Below the pieces are notes generated by a model. The model made no database searches, had not been told where the DNA came from, and saw only the letters and a list, made by a program, of their open reading frames with translations. Both the position numbers and the translations under genes were made by a program. Source: Bacillota bacterium (GTDB lineage Bacteria; Bacillota; Bacilli; Paenibacillales; NBRC-103111). From it: DNA of 64,000 bases. The stretch spans positions 62,001 to 126,000 of the forward strand of contig JAEWGW010000019.1 of assembly GCA_023388055.1 (NCBI GenBank). The letters are read 5' to 3'. This document shows positions 8,071-16,335 of the stretch, one piece after another; the stretch's first letter is position 1, and every line of letters starts with the position of its first letter.

Positions 8071-8895
8071 ATGGATCAGGACAAGGTTCAAATCATTGTG
8101 GCGGAAATCGACAAATGGCGGAGAAGCAAGCTGCTGCCGGAGCATTATTGTGATTTCCTGATGAATTTGTACATGGATGACCGGGAGGTGGAAGGCCCGT
8201 CGGTGATGGGCATTTCACAAAAGGCGGTCAGCAACAGCAACTGGAAAACATGGCTGTCGATTATTGCTATTACGGGAATCATTTCCTTTATTGGTCTTCA
8301 TTTTACAACTTTTTCGTTCTGGATGCAAACCGGGGTTCTGGTTGTGCTGGCGGTCACTCTGTATCTGGTGGGGGCCGCACAGCGGGTCAGGCAGCCTCTG
8401 TTTTCATGCCTTTGTTTTGGTGGCGCCTCGGCCATTCTGCTCTTGGGCGGGATTTATCTTCTGCATTTGCGGGATGCAGGCACGGTGCCTCTGGTGTTTG
8501 TGGTGGCTTTATGCGGCATGATCTGGATTTTGACGGGCATCGCCGCCAAATTCCCGGTGTTCCATTTTGCCGGGTGGCTGCTGCTGCTCTTGATTTATGC
8601 CTTTGTTTTGCGGCACAATATAACGGATATCGATTGGATCGGGGTGGAGCTCTCCTGGGTTCCCCTGAGTCTGGTGCTGTGTTGGCTGTCTTGGCTGCTG
8701 CACCATGTGAATAAGCAGATTTCCGCCGTATTTTTCCTGACCGGTGTTCTGTGCTGGTTTGGAGGGGAGCTGTACGGGTTTGTATGGACCGGTCTGGATA
8801 AGGCCGTCCTGCAGCTCCTGCTGGGCGCAAAGCTGGCCGTCGGTGGCGGTGTACTGTTCGCTTTGCGAAAAAAATGGGTAGAGTGGGTTATGTAG
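8071..8895 (+). CDS. Multi-pass membrane protein of unknown function
   Basis: A 274-aa protein with a charged cytosolic N-terminus of about 55 residues (DKWRRSKLLPEHY) followed by roughly eight hydrophobic segments up to the C-terminus. I do not recognise the family with certainty; the plan, a short soluble head then a membrane block, recalls DUF2157-type proteins. Its stop codon abuts the trmK start directly (TAG-ATG at 8893-8898), so it is co-transcribed and probably translationally coupled with trmK. Confidence 0.75.
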   Translation: MDQDKVQIIVAEIDKWRRSKLLPEHYCDFLMNLYMDDREVEGPSVMGISQKAVSNSNWKTWLSIIAITGIISFIGLHFTTFSFWMQTGVLVVLAVTLYLVGAAQRVRQPLFSCLCFGGASAILLLGGIYLLHLRDAGTVPLVFVVALCGMIWILTGIAAKFPVFHFAGWLLLLLIYAFVLRHNITDIDWIGVELSWVPLSLVLCWLSWLLHHVNKQISAVFFLTGVLCWFGGELYGFVWTGLDKAVLQLLLGAKLAVGGGVLFALRKKWVEWVM

Positions 8896-9681
8896 ATGAT
8901 ACTTTTGTCAAAACGCCTTGGGGCCATTGCCGCCCAAGTGAAGCCGGGCAGCCGCCTGGCGGATATCGGCTCGGACCATGCGCTCTTGCCCGCGCATCTT
9001 GCCCAAAGCGGCAGAATTGCCCGCGGGATCGCAGGGGAGCTGAATAAAGGCCCGTTTGAGGCTGCTAAACGGCAGATTGCCGCAGCGGGTCTTGGAGCGG
9101 TTGTGGTAGTGCGCCAGGGCAATGGGCTGGATGTGCTGGAGCCGGGTGAGGCGGATACGGTTACCATCGCCGGCATGGGCGGAGCGCTGATCGCCGAAAT
9201 TCTGGAGGCAGGCCGTGTGAAGGGCAAGCTGGCCGGCGTACGTCATTTGCTCCTGCAGCCCAATGTGGGTGAGACCCAGGTCCGCGTCTGGCTTCGCCGG
9301 AACGGGTGGCTGCTGCTTGGCGAGGAGATTCTGGAGGAAGACGGCAAAATCTATGAGATTCTGTCCGCATGCCCTGCAGATGATGCTGAAGGCGGAGCCG
9401 CCACGGAAACAGAATTATACCGGGAGCAGGAGCTGGCGGGTTTTGGTGCTGTGGATGAGGCAGATTGGCTGGCCTTCGGTCCGTATCTGTTGAAGCGGGC
9501 GGAGCCGGTGTTCCTGGAGAAATGGCGGCGGGAAACCGCCAAGCTGGAACGGGTGGCCCGTTCGATGGAAAGCTCGGAGCTGGAGGAGGCCCGCCTGAAG
9601 CGCTTGAAGGTCTTGGAGGATATCAACCGGTTGAAGGAGCTGATGGCATGCTTGCAAAAGGACAAACCGTTATTCAACTGA
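8896..9681 (+). CDS. trmK: tRNA (adenine(22)-N1)-methyltransferase TrmK
   Basis: Rossmann-fold SAM methyltransferase of the TrmK/YqfN family, modifying A22 in the tRNA D-loop region. The SAM site shows LADIGSDHALLP at residues 21-32, and AGMGG is near residue 93. A C-terminal helical coiled-coil part (about 190-255) is family-typical. ATG 8896 follows the upstream stop without a gap. The 3' end overlaps the start of the Nif3-family gene by 34 bp, as often seen for trmK-yqfO. Confidence 0.93.
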   Translation: MILLSKRLGAIAAQVKPGSRLADIGSDHALLPAHLAQSGRIARGIAGELNKGPFEAAKRQIAAAGLGAVVVVRQGNGLDVLEPGEADTVTIAGMGGALIAEILEAGRVKGKLAGVRHLLLQPNVGETQVRVWLRRNGWLLLGEEILEEDGKIYEILSACPADDAEGGAATETELYREQELAGFGAVDEADWLAFGPYLLKRAEPVFLEKWRRETAKLERVARSMESSELEEARLKRLKVLEDINRLKELMACLQKDKPLFN

Positions 9682-10763
9682 TGGAGGAGCTGGCTCCCAA
9701 GCATTATGCCATGCCCGAAGACAGCATCGGCCTGCAATTGGGATCTTTGCAGAAGGAAATCCGCAAGGTGCTGGTGGCGCTGGATGTGACCCATGAGGTA
9801 GTGGACGAGGCGATCCGCGAAGGGGCGGAGCTGATTATTGCCCATCACGCCATTATATTCCGGCCTATCGCCCATCTGCGTACGGATACGCCTGCGGGAA
9901 GCTTGTATGCCAAGCTCATCAAGCATGACATTGCCGTATATATCGCCCACACCAATCTGGATGTGGCGGAAGGCGGAGTAAATGATCTGCTTGCGGAGGC
10001 TTTGGGTCTTACGGGGCTCACCCATCTGGAGGAGGTCCACACGGAAAAGCTGAAAAAGCTGGTGGTGTTTGTCCCGAAGGATCATCATGCGAAGGTCCAA
10101 CAGGCTGTATTCGGTGCGGGAGCAGGCTGGATCGGCAAATACAGCAACTGCTCCTTCAATATCGAAGGCCAGGGCACCTTCGTATCCCGGGACGGCGCGG
10201 ATCCTTTTATCGGAGAGGCAGGCAAGCTGGAGCAGGTGGAGGAAATCCGGCTGGAGACCATCGTCCCCGAGACGGTGGAAAAGCGGGTAGTCACCGCTAT
10301 GCTCAAGGCCCATCCGTATGAGGAGGTGGCCTACGATCTGTACCCGATGGATCTGAAGGGCCGCGCCTTCGGCCTGGGCCGGGTGGGCAAACTCCCGGAC
10401 AGCTGTACCTTGAGGGAGCTGGCTGAACGGGTAAAGCAGGCCTTCGGCGTGTCTGCGCTGCGGCTCGTAGGCGACCCTGAACGCGAGATCCGCAAGGTTG
10501 CGGTGCTGGGAGGCAGCGGCGGCCGGTATATCCGTCATGCGCTGTTTGTGGGAGCCGACGCGCTGATTACAGGGGATGTGGATTATCACGCGGCCCACGA
10601 CGCATTGGCGGCGGGGCTGGCTGTGATTGATCCCGGCCACAATGTGGAGAAGATCATGAAGCCGGGTGTGGCGGATTTTCTGAACCGGCGTTTTCAGGAG
10701 AAGAGGTGGGAGACGGTGGCCATTGCCTCTTCCGTTGACACCGAGGTGTTCCGGTTCGTGTAG
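9648..10763 (+). CDS. yqfO: Nif3-like dinuclear metal-binding protein (YqfO family)
   Basis: A 371-aa NIF3/DUF34 protein. Metal-site motifs are visible: AHHAIIF, HTNLDVAEGG and, in the C-terminal part, DYHAAHDA and GHNVEK. A YqfO-type insertion domain lies between the two halves. The molecular role is uncertain; family members have been linked to metal handling and GTP cyclohydrolase-like folds. I start at ATG 9648 (MLAKGQTVIQL), inside trmK, with AAGGAG at 9634-9639 eight bases upstream; frames extending upstream have no site and no family similarity. Confidence 0.93.
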   Translation: MLAKGQTVIQLMEELAPKHYAMPEDSIGLQLGSLQKEIRKVLVALDVTHEVVDEAIREGAELIIAHHAIIFRPIAHLRTDTPAGSLYAKLIKHDIAVYIAHTNLDVAEGGVNDLLAEALGLTGLTHLEEVHTEKLKKLVVFVPKDHHAKVQQAVFGAGAGWIGKYSNCSFNIEGQGTFVSRDGADPFIGEAGKLEQVEEIRLETIVPETVEKRVVTAMLKAHPYEEVAYDLYPMDLKGRAFGLGRVGKLPDSCTLRELAERVKQAFGVSALRLVGDPEREIRKVAVLGGSGGRYIRHALFVGADALITGDVDYHAAHDALAAGLAVIDPGHNVEKIMKPGVADFLNRRFQEKRWETVAIASSVDTEVFRFV

Positions 10764-10788
10764 ATTAATCTATGGGAGGGGATTATCT

Positions 10789-11082
10789 ATGCGGTATTTT
10801 GAACGGACCAACCGGATGGCTCATATTCTCTTTGTTGCCTCCGGGCTGTTGTTTGCCATATCCTTAGGGATCTTCTTGAAAGGCGCCGTTGTTGACCAGA
10901 TTTTTGAATTTAGCAACGGCAACTTTGTTAAGAACGGAATCTTGTTTGCGATGTTTTTTATGTCCGCTTTGTTTTCCCTGGTGCTGGGGATTGCCTTGAA
11001 GTGCATCGTCCGGGATGCCAAGGAGGAGCTGGACCATATCCGGGATATACAGCCCGGAAGGGACAGCAAGCTTCAGGGGTGA
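10789..11082 (+). CDS. Small two-TM membrane protein, unknown function
   Basis: A 97-aa protein with two hydrophobic segments (about residues 11-33 and 48-70) joined by a loop containing FSNGNFVKNG, and a charged cytosolic tail. ATG 10789 has GGGAGGGG seven bases upstream. It lies 25 bp after yqfO and probably ends that operon. I do not recognise a family. Confidence 0.65.
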   Translation: MRYFERTNRMAHILFVASGLLFAISLGIFLKGAVVDQIFEFSNGNFVKNGILFAMFFMSALFSLVLGIALKCIVRDAKEELDHIRDIQPGRDSKLQG

Positions 11083-11137
11083 TCTAGTACCCGGTAGTGT
11101 GCTGCACGTATGGCGAGAGCCGTGGGCCCGCGGGGAT

Positions 11138-11324
11138 TGTAACGGCGGTGAGAGACGCTATTTCACCTCAGAGGGCTCCTCTGGAATTCTAACGGCGGCA
11201 GCGGCCGCTATTTCCGATAAATGGGACTAAACCGGCCTCCAATGGGGTAAATAGCGGCGCTCACTTCCGTTAGATTTTTGAATGGCCGTTTTTCCGCCGA
11301 ATAAGGGCTGTGGCTTCCGTTAGG
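11138..11324. repeat. 187-bp four-unit inverted element, copy E2
   Basis: Plus units at 11138-11163 and 11188-11213, minus units at 11249-11274 and 11299-11324, giving offsets 0, 50, 111 and 161. Subtype TAACGGC, with GCCGCTATTT ends. It fills most of the 300-bp gap between the small membrane protein and rnpB and ends 22 bp before the rnpB -35 box. Confidence 0.85.
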
Positions 11325-11345
11325 ATTTAGCCAAAAATCTGCGGG

Positions 11346-11374
11346 TTGTATTTCAGCCGGCAAGCCTGTATACT
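11346..11374 (+). promoter_or_regulatory. rnpB promoter
   Basis: TTGTAT at 11346-11351, 17-bp spacer, TATACT at 11369-11374; predicted start near 11382, a few bases before the P1 helix of RNase P RNA. Confidence 0.7.
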
Positions 11375-11386
11375 ACAGAATGCAAC

Positions 11387-11807
11387 GGAAAGTTTGACAG
11401 ACAATCGCCGGCGGCGCAAGCCGCGGGAGGAAAGTCCGGGCTCCATAGGGCAGGATGCTGGATAACGTCCAGTCAGCGCGAGTTGAAGGATAGTGCCACA
11501 GAAACGGACCGCCGATGGCGCAGCCGCTTTCTCGTAAAGCGGATGGCGTACAGGCAAGGGTGGAACCGTGGTGTAAGAGACCACGAGGGGCTATGGTGAC
11601 ATAGCGCCTGGTAAACCCCATCCGGAGCAAGACCTAGAGGAACGCAGGGGCTTCGCGCCCCAGCCTTAGCCCGAGGCGCGTTCGGGTTGGTCGCTTGAGC
11701 CGTGCAGCAATGTACGGCCTAGATAGATGATTGTCGCCTCATTGGTGGGAGGGTAGTCCCCGTTATCACCACCCGAGGTACAGAACCCGGCTTACGGCAA
11801 GCTTTCC
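11387..11807 (+). ncRNA. rnpB: RNase P RNA, Bacillus (B) type
   Basis: Catalytic RNA of RNase P, which cuts the 5' leader from precursor tRNAs. Diagnostic conserved pieces: GGAGGAAAGTCCGGGCTCC near 11426-11444, the GAAGGATAGTGCCACAGAAA region, AGAGGAACGCAG, and ACGGCCTAGATAGATGAT followed by a tail with GTACAGAACCCGGCTTA. The P1 helix pairs GGAAAGTTTG (11387-11396) with CAAGCTTTCC (11798-11807), which sets the ends. About 421 nt, close to other B-type RNAs. Confidence 0.95.
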
Positions 11808-11824
11808 ATTGATGTGAGAACCCA

Positions 11825-11868
11825 GAAACGGTTTTCGGCGATATGCAGCCGGAAGCCGTTTCTTTATT
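11825..11868 (+). terminator. Terminator after rnpB
   Basis: Stem GAAACGGTTTTCGGC (11825-11839) with GCCGGAAGCCGTTTC (11848-11862), then TTTATTTG. Confidence 0.8.
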
Positions 11869-11904
11869 TGTCTTTTGTCTGTACCAGAGTCGAAGGTTCG
11901 CATA

Positions 11905-11933
11905 TTGCTGAAAGAAAAAATTTTTTTTATAAT
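11905..11933 (+). promoter_or_regulatory. Promoter and candidate operator of the RpiR-type regulator
   Basis: TTGCTG at 11905-11910, 17-bp spacer, TATAAT at 11928-11933. The spacer is an A-then-T tract (AAAGAAAAAA followed by T8), nearly the same as the spacer of the ilvD-like promoter at 14467-14495. This suggests one regulator, most simply the RpiR protein, acts on both. Confidence 0.55.
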
Positions 11934-11985
11934 AATCCTCATCAGCACAAAAAAACTTATTCCTATACACTAGGCGGTGAAGACT

Positions 11986-12846
11986 GTGAAAGCCCGTACC
12001 CCAAACAGCGGCCTGGCACGGATCCAGGCGGTGTACAAAGATCTTCCGCCTAAGGTCAAAACAGTGGCCGACCATATTCTGGCCCAGCCTCAGGATGTGG
12101 TCCATCTGTCCATTACGCAGCTGGCGGAGGTTACCCGCTGTGCAGAGGCCACGATATTCCGGCTGTGCCGCCTGATCGGCATGAAGGGCTACCAGGAGCT
12201 TAAGATTTCCCTGGCGGGTGAAATGGTGGAGCAGCCGGTGCAGAATATCCACGAGGAGGTCCTGCCGGAGGACGATATGGCCCAGGTGGCCCGCAAGGTG
12301 TTCACCTCGAATATTATTGGGATTACGGATACTCTTCAGCTATTGGACACAGAGTCCTTAAACGCGGCGGTGCAGCTTTTGAACAGCGCCCGCAACGTGT
12401 GCATCTATGCCGTAGGGGGTTCGGCTCCTATCGCTATGGACGCCTACAACAAATTCATCCGGGCGGGGATCAGCTGCGTCATGCACTCCGACCCCCATCT
12501 GCAGCTGACAACAGCTGCGCTTTTGGGACCGGAAAGTGTGGTGCTGGCCATCTCCCATTCCGGAAGCAGCAAGGATCTTATCGATGTGGTGAAGGCGGCT
12601 GGCAAAACCGGCGCCAAAACCATTGTTATTACCAGCTATACCAAATCCTCTCTGGCTCAGCTGGCGGACGTGAAGCTGTACAGCTCCACCCGCGAAACCT
12701 CCTTCCGGACGGAGGCCATCTCAGCACGTATCGCTCAGCTTTGTATCATCGATAGCCTCTACGTGGGGCTGTCCCTGGCCAGGCAGGAGGAAACGCTGGA
12801 TAATTTGCAGAAAATCCGTGAGGTTATCTCCACGAAACGCCTGTGA
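11986..12846 (+). CDS. MurR/RpiR-family transcriptional regulator (HTH-SIS)
   Basis: A 286-aa regulator with an N-terminal HTH_6 domain (about residues 5-80, including CAEATIFRLCR) and a C-terminal SIS sugar-phosphate-binding domain (about 115-250; GGSAPIAMDAY and ISHSGSSKDLI). Family members sense phosphosugars and control sugar or amino-sugar genes. GTG 11986 is preferred: AGGCGGTGA at 11972-11980 sits five bases away, whereas GTG 11977 lies inside it. A candidate target is the IlvD/Edd dehydratase at 14.6 kb, whose promoter shares a spacer motif with this gene. Confidence 0.9.
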   Translation: MKARTPNSGLARIQAVYKDLPPKVKTVADHILAQPQDVVHLSITQLAEVTRCAEATIFRLCRLIGMKGYQELKISLAGEMVEQPVQNIHEEVLPEDDMAQVARKVFTSNIIGITDTLQLLDTESLNAAVQLLNSARNVCIYAVGGSAPIAMDAYNKFIRAGISCVMHSDPHLQLTTAALLGPESVVLAISHSGSSKDLIDVVKAAGKTGAKTIVITSYTKSSLAQLADVKLYSSTRETSFRTEAISARIAQLCIIDSLYVGLSLARQEETLDNLQKIREVISTKRL

Positions 12847-12864
12847 GCAAACAGGCGTTTTTTT
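12835..12864 (+). terminator. Terminator after the RpiR gene
   Basis: Stem AAACGCCTGT (12835-12844) with ACAGGCGTTT (12851-12860) and a run of seven T; it overlaps the last codons. Confidence 0.85.
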
Positions 12865-12952
12865 GGTGTGTAATGGTAAAGGCGGAAGTTAGGAACATAA
12901 TATTTCTTTGCAGAATAAACAATATAGAAATCCAATCCTAATGTGAACTGAG

Positions 12953-14338
12953 GTGATAGAAATAACAATTCAACTGCAGAATAAATTATTGAACAGCGGG
13001 TTTGAAAATGGAATTGCTCCTTGGGTCGCAGTAAATACATCTTTAAGCACCGTTTCCAAAACAGGAAGCCAAAGTGCTCTCATGTTAGGAGGGGGAGTTG
13101 CAAATCCTTCCGTTCAACAGCTCGTAACGGTTGAACCCGGACTGGGATTGTTTTTTTCTGCTTCATTGGCCAAAAATAATACATCAATCAGTCCTGTTGT
13201 ATCAATAACTGTTAATTTCTTTAATTCATCCATACAATATTTGGGTAATGGATTGTTACTTGTAATTCCTCAAAATTTCTTCAAAAGCCAGGAATGGAAT
13301 GTGTTTGAGGGTGTAACCTCTGCGGCACCGGCAACAGCTGCATATGCCCAACTCTCCTTTTCTCTGGTACCGGCAGCAGCGTCGAGTGGAATCTTAATCG
13401 ATGATGTGATTCTCATGAATGCCGTATCTATCGGAGCAACTGGAGGAATGGGAGCAACGGGAGCCACCGGAGTTACCGGAGCTACAGGAATTACAGGCGC
13501 TACCGGAGTCACTGGCGTAACCGGAGCCACCGGAGTCACAGGAGCCACTGGAATTACAGGAGCCACCGGAGTCACAGGAGCAAATACGGGAGCCACGGGG
13601 ACAACAGGAGCCCCCGGAATCACGGGCGTAACCGGAGTAACCGGAGCGACGGGAGCCACAGGGAATACGGGAGCGACGGGGACAACAGGAGCCCCCGGAA
13701 TCACGGGTGAAACCGGAGTAACCGGAGCGACGGGAGCCACAGGGAATACGGGAGCCACGGGGACAACAGGAACCCCCGGAATCACGGGCATAACCGGAGT
13801 AACCGGAGCGACAGGAGCTACAGGGAATACGGGAGCCACGGGGACAACAGGAGCGACGGGGACAACAGGAGTCACCGGAATCACGGGCGTAACCGGAGCA
13901 ACAGGGGCCACCGGAGCCACCGGAGCAACAGGGGCTTCACCTACACTTGCGTTCGCTAATACGGTTGGCAGCATTAGTATATACCCGCCTTTAAACACAG
14001 AAGTGACCATCGCTACAGTGACTCAGAATGCTGTCGCCGGACAGAACCTAAAGATAGATTGGGGTATAGCCGAGGAGCTCATTGTTACGGCCAACTGGAC
14101 TGTAACGATAGAAAATCGGATTTACCGGGATGCAACGCTCATCTCCACCAGGACATTTAACCGAACCGCTTCTGCTGCAGGCACCCAAAGAATTCCCCAA
14201 AGCAACACATATGTTGATACGGCGCCATCCACCGGTTTATTTACCTATACTCTCCGTGCCATTGTAACAACGGATACGAATTTAACATCGGCAACGGCAA
14301 TAAATCGCAACATGAACATCATTACCTTTTCTGTGTAA
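12953..14338 (+). CDS. Collagen-like repeat protein with NTTRR-F1-type N-terminal domain (probable spore surface)
   Basis: A 461-aa protein in three parts. Residues 1-160 resemble the Firmicutes domain found in front of tandem-repeat regions (NKLLNSGFENGIAPW). Residues 161-326 are Gly-X-Y triplets dominated by GAT, GVT and GIT. The last 135 residues form a beta-rich C-terminal domain. There is no signal peptide, as usual for exosporium collagen-like proteins, which assemble in the mother cell. One phase slip (GANTGAT) breaks the triplet register, and a 27-residue block recurs about three times. The start is uncertain: GTG 12953 lies within the only good Shine-Dalgarno (GAGGTGAT), so an ATA or ATT start a few codons later is possible. 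Confidence 0.85.
   Translation: MIEITIQLQNKLLNSGFENGIAPWVAVNTSLSTVSKTGSQSALMLGGGVANPSVQQLVTVEPGLGLFFSASLAKNNTSISPVVSITVNFFNSSIQYLGNGLLLVIPQNFFKSQEWNVFEGVTSAAPATAAYAQLSFSLVPAAASSGILIDDVILMNAVSIGATGGMGATGATGVTGATGITGATGVTGVTGATGVTGATGITGATGVTGANTGATGTTGAPGITGVTGVTGATGATGNTGATGTTGAPGITGETGVTGATGATGNTGATGTTGTPGITGITGVTGATGATGNTGATGTTGATGTTGVTGITGVTGATGATGATGATGASPTLAFANTVGSISIYPPLNTEVTIATVTQNAVAGQNLKIDWGIAEELIVTANWTVTIENRIYRDATLISTRTFNRTASAAGTQRIPQSNTYVDTAPSTGLFTYTLRAIVTTDTNLTSATAINRNMNIITFSV
13589..13831. repeat. 81-bp in-frame tandem repeat within the collagen-like gene
   Basis: Three 81-bp copies (13589-13669, 13670-13750, 13751-13831), encoding 27-residue blocks that open GATGTTG and close GATGNT, with a partial fourth after them. 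Length is a multiple of 3 and of 9, so copy-number change would keep both frame and triplet phase. Confidence 0.85.
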
Positions 14339-14368
14339 CCCTATAAGCTGCCCCAGTAACATATATAG

Positions 14369-14411
14369 AGCCTGTGACTTCGCAATTAAATGTGAAGCCG
14401 CAGGCTTTTTC
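14369..14411 (+). terminator. Terminator after the collagen-like gene
   Basis: Imperfect stem AGCCTGTGACTTC (14369-14381) with GAAGCCGCAGGCT (14394-14406), followed by TTTTTC. Confidence 0.7.
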
Positions 14412-14466
14412 TATGCTTCTATCCATGTAATTAAAATAAAAAAGAAAAAAATTCACATTTAATATG

Positions 14467-14495
14467 TTGAAAAAAGAAAAAAATTTTTTTATTAT
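14467..14495 (+). promoter_or_regulatory. Promoter of the ilvD-like gene with shared A/T spacer motif
   Basis: TTGAAA at 14467-14472, 17-bp spacer, TATTAT at 14490-14495. The spacer (AAAGAAAAAAA then T6, running into the -10) is nearly the same as that of the RpiR promoter at 11905-11933. The 5' leader to the GTG start is about 90 nt. Confidence 0.55.
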
Positions 14496-14590
14496 TTAGG
14501 TAAGTACTGTTTTGATAAAACTAAAAAACGGATTGCGGACGTTTGCCCTGCCAGCTTTCGCCTCCGTGACCATTACGAGGAGGAGAAGCT

Positions 14591-16231
14591 GTGAAGAACC
14601 GCATTTCGGAAATTGCTCCTTTCACCCGCGCCATTCTGAAGGCGCATCTGTGCTCCTGCGGAGTTGATTACAAAAGTCTGGATAAGCCTGTTATTGCCAT
14701 CGCCAACTCTTGGAATGAAATTGTCCCCGGTCATGTACATCTGCGTCAGCTGGCAGACCGTGTGAAGCAAGGGGTGGAGGCGGCGGGCGGTGTTGCTCTG
14801 GAATTCAACACCATTGCCGTGTGTGACGGCATTGCCCAAGGCCATCAAGGCATGAAATATTCCTTGCCCAGCCGGGAAACCATCGCCGACAGTGTGGAAA
14901 TTATGGTGAACGGCCACGGAATTTTTGACGGCATGGTAGTCTTAAGCTCCTGCGATAAAATTGTTCCCGGCATGCTCATGGCCGCTGCCCGGCTGAATCT
15001 GCCCAGTGTAGTAGTGCTGGGAGGCGTTATGCCCAACCACATCAAACCCAAGGAATCCAAAGCTGCCCGGCGGGCTTTTTTGGACGGCAAGCTGGATGAA
15101 CAGGGCCTGGTAGAGGTCACCAACCAATATTACCCCGGTCCTGGCGCCTGCCCCTTCCTGGGCACGGCTAACACCATGCAGGGCATGTCCGAGGCTCTCG
15201 GGATGTCTCTTCCTTACACCTCATGGATGCAGGCGCTGTCCGACGAGCAGCTGGATGCCGCTGAGGAGGCGGGCCGCCAGGCGGTTCAGCTGGTGCGCCA
15301 GGGGATTACCCCCAGCCAGATTATGACTCAGGCCGCCTTCGAAAATGCCATTTCGGTTCTGTTGGCTATGGGCGGCTCCCTGAATGCATGCCTGCATTTG
15401 CCGGCAATAGCCCATGAGCTGGGTTTGTCCTTGCCGCTGGATTTGTTCGACGAAATCAGCCGCAGAGTGCCATTCCTGGCCGGTGTTACCCCGAATAACC
15501 AGGAATACACCACCAATGACCTGCAGCGTGCTGGCGGGCTGCCGGCGCTGATGAAGGAGCTTGGCGGACTGATCCGCGGGGAAGCCCTAACCGTTACAGG
15601 CCATACCATGAGCGGCAATATTGCGGAGGCCGAAGTTACGGACCGGGATGTGATCCACTTTATCGATTCGCCCATTGATAACGAAGGCGGTATCGCTGTG
15701 CTGAAGGGGAACCTGGCTGCTGATGGCTGCCTGATCAAGCAGTCCGCTGTTGCTCCGGAGCTCCGTGAATTCAGCGGCCCTGCCCGTGTGTTCAACTCCG
15801 AGGAGGAGTTCGACCACGCCTATGACGAAGGCAAAATCCAGGAAGGGGACGCGGTAATCATCCGCTACGAAGGTCCCCGTGGCGGACCCGGCATGCGGGA
15901 GCTTCATCGCTGCACGGAGATTCTGGGCAAGTTCAAACGGGTAGCACTGGTTACTGACGGCCGGTTCTCCGGTGCCAGCGCAGGCCTGTCCATCGGCTAC
16001 GCCAGCCCGGAAGCTGCTGACGGTGGCACCATTGCGCTGGTCCGGGACGGGGATACTGTGGTGATTGACGTCCAGAAGCGCTTGATCCATCTGGAGGTAT
16101 CCGAGGAGGAACTGGCGGAGCGGGCCCAACATCTGGAGTTTATCAGGCAGGAAGCCAGCAAGCTGCTCCGTCTGTATGCATCAAGCTCCTCCTCCGCGGC
16201 GTACGGAGCCGTACGGAGAGTGAAGGAGTAA
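14591..16231 (+). CDS. IlvD/Edd-family dehydratase (dihydroxy-acid dehydratase-like, divergent)
   Basis: A 546-aa Fe-S dehydratase. It shares VPGHVHLR, FNTIAVCDGIA, YSLPSRE, SCDKIVPGMLMAA, RYEGPRGGPGM and DGRFSGASAGLSIG with IlvD. In place of the usual CPTCGSCSGMFTANSM there is PGPGACPFLGTANTM: the third cluster cysteine is kept but the other two are gone, and the N-terminus is shorter. It may be branched-chain amino acid IlvD or act on a sugar acid; the nearby RpiR regulator favours the second. GTG 14591 follows AGGAGGAGAAGCT. No other ilv genes are near. Confidence 0.85.
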   Translation: MKNRISEIAPFTRAILKAHLCSCGVDYKSLDKPVIAIANSWNEIVPGHVHLRQLADRVKQGVEAAGGVALEFNTIAVCDGIAQGHQGMKYSLPSRETIADSVEIMVNGHGIFDGMVVLSSCDKIVPGMLMAAARLNLPSVVVLGGVMPNHIKPKESKAARRAFLDGKLDEQGLVEVTNQYYPGPGACPFLGTANTMQGMSEALGMSLPYTSWMQALSDEQLDAAEEAGRQAVQLVRQGITPSQIMTQAAFENAISVLLAMGGSLNACLHLPAIAHELGLSLPLDLFDEISRRVPFLAGVTPNNQEYTTNDLQRAGGLPALMKELGGLIRGEALTVTGHTMSGNIAEAEVTDRDVIHFIDSPIDNEGGIAVLKGNLAADGCLIKQSAVAPELREFSGPARVFNSEEEFDHAYDEGKIQEGDAVIIRYEGPRGGPGMRELHRCTEILGKFKRVALVTDGRFSGASAGLSIGYASPEAADGGTIALVRDGDTVVIDVQKRLIHLEVSEEELAERAQHLEFIRQEASKLLRLYASSSSSAAYGAVRRVKE

Positions 16232-16255
16232 TTTTCTTATAAGGCTCCGCCAAAT

Positions 16256-16304
16256 AAGCCGCTTCCTTTACCTGATTCCTTCATCAGGCGGGAAACGGCT
16301 TTTA
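16256..16304. terminator. Bidirectional terminator between the dehydratase and the S8 protease
   Basis: Outer stem AAGCCG and TTCC with GGAA and CGGCTT, and an inner hairpin CCTGAT (16271-16276) with ATCAGG (16283-16288). T-run on the plus strand (CGGCTTTT); the minus strand also ends T-rich. Confidence 0.7.
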
Positions 16305-16335
16305 GTGGTATTTGGAATGCGAAGGCTCAGGAGGA

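Noticed and set aside
13270..14010. Minus-strand frame opposite the collagen-like repeats (APVAPV-rich)
   Set aside because: It is the mirror of the Gly-X-Y coding repeat, which avoids stops on both strands; no start signal.
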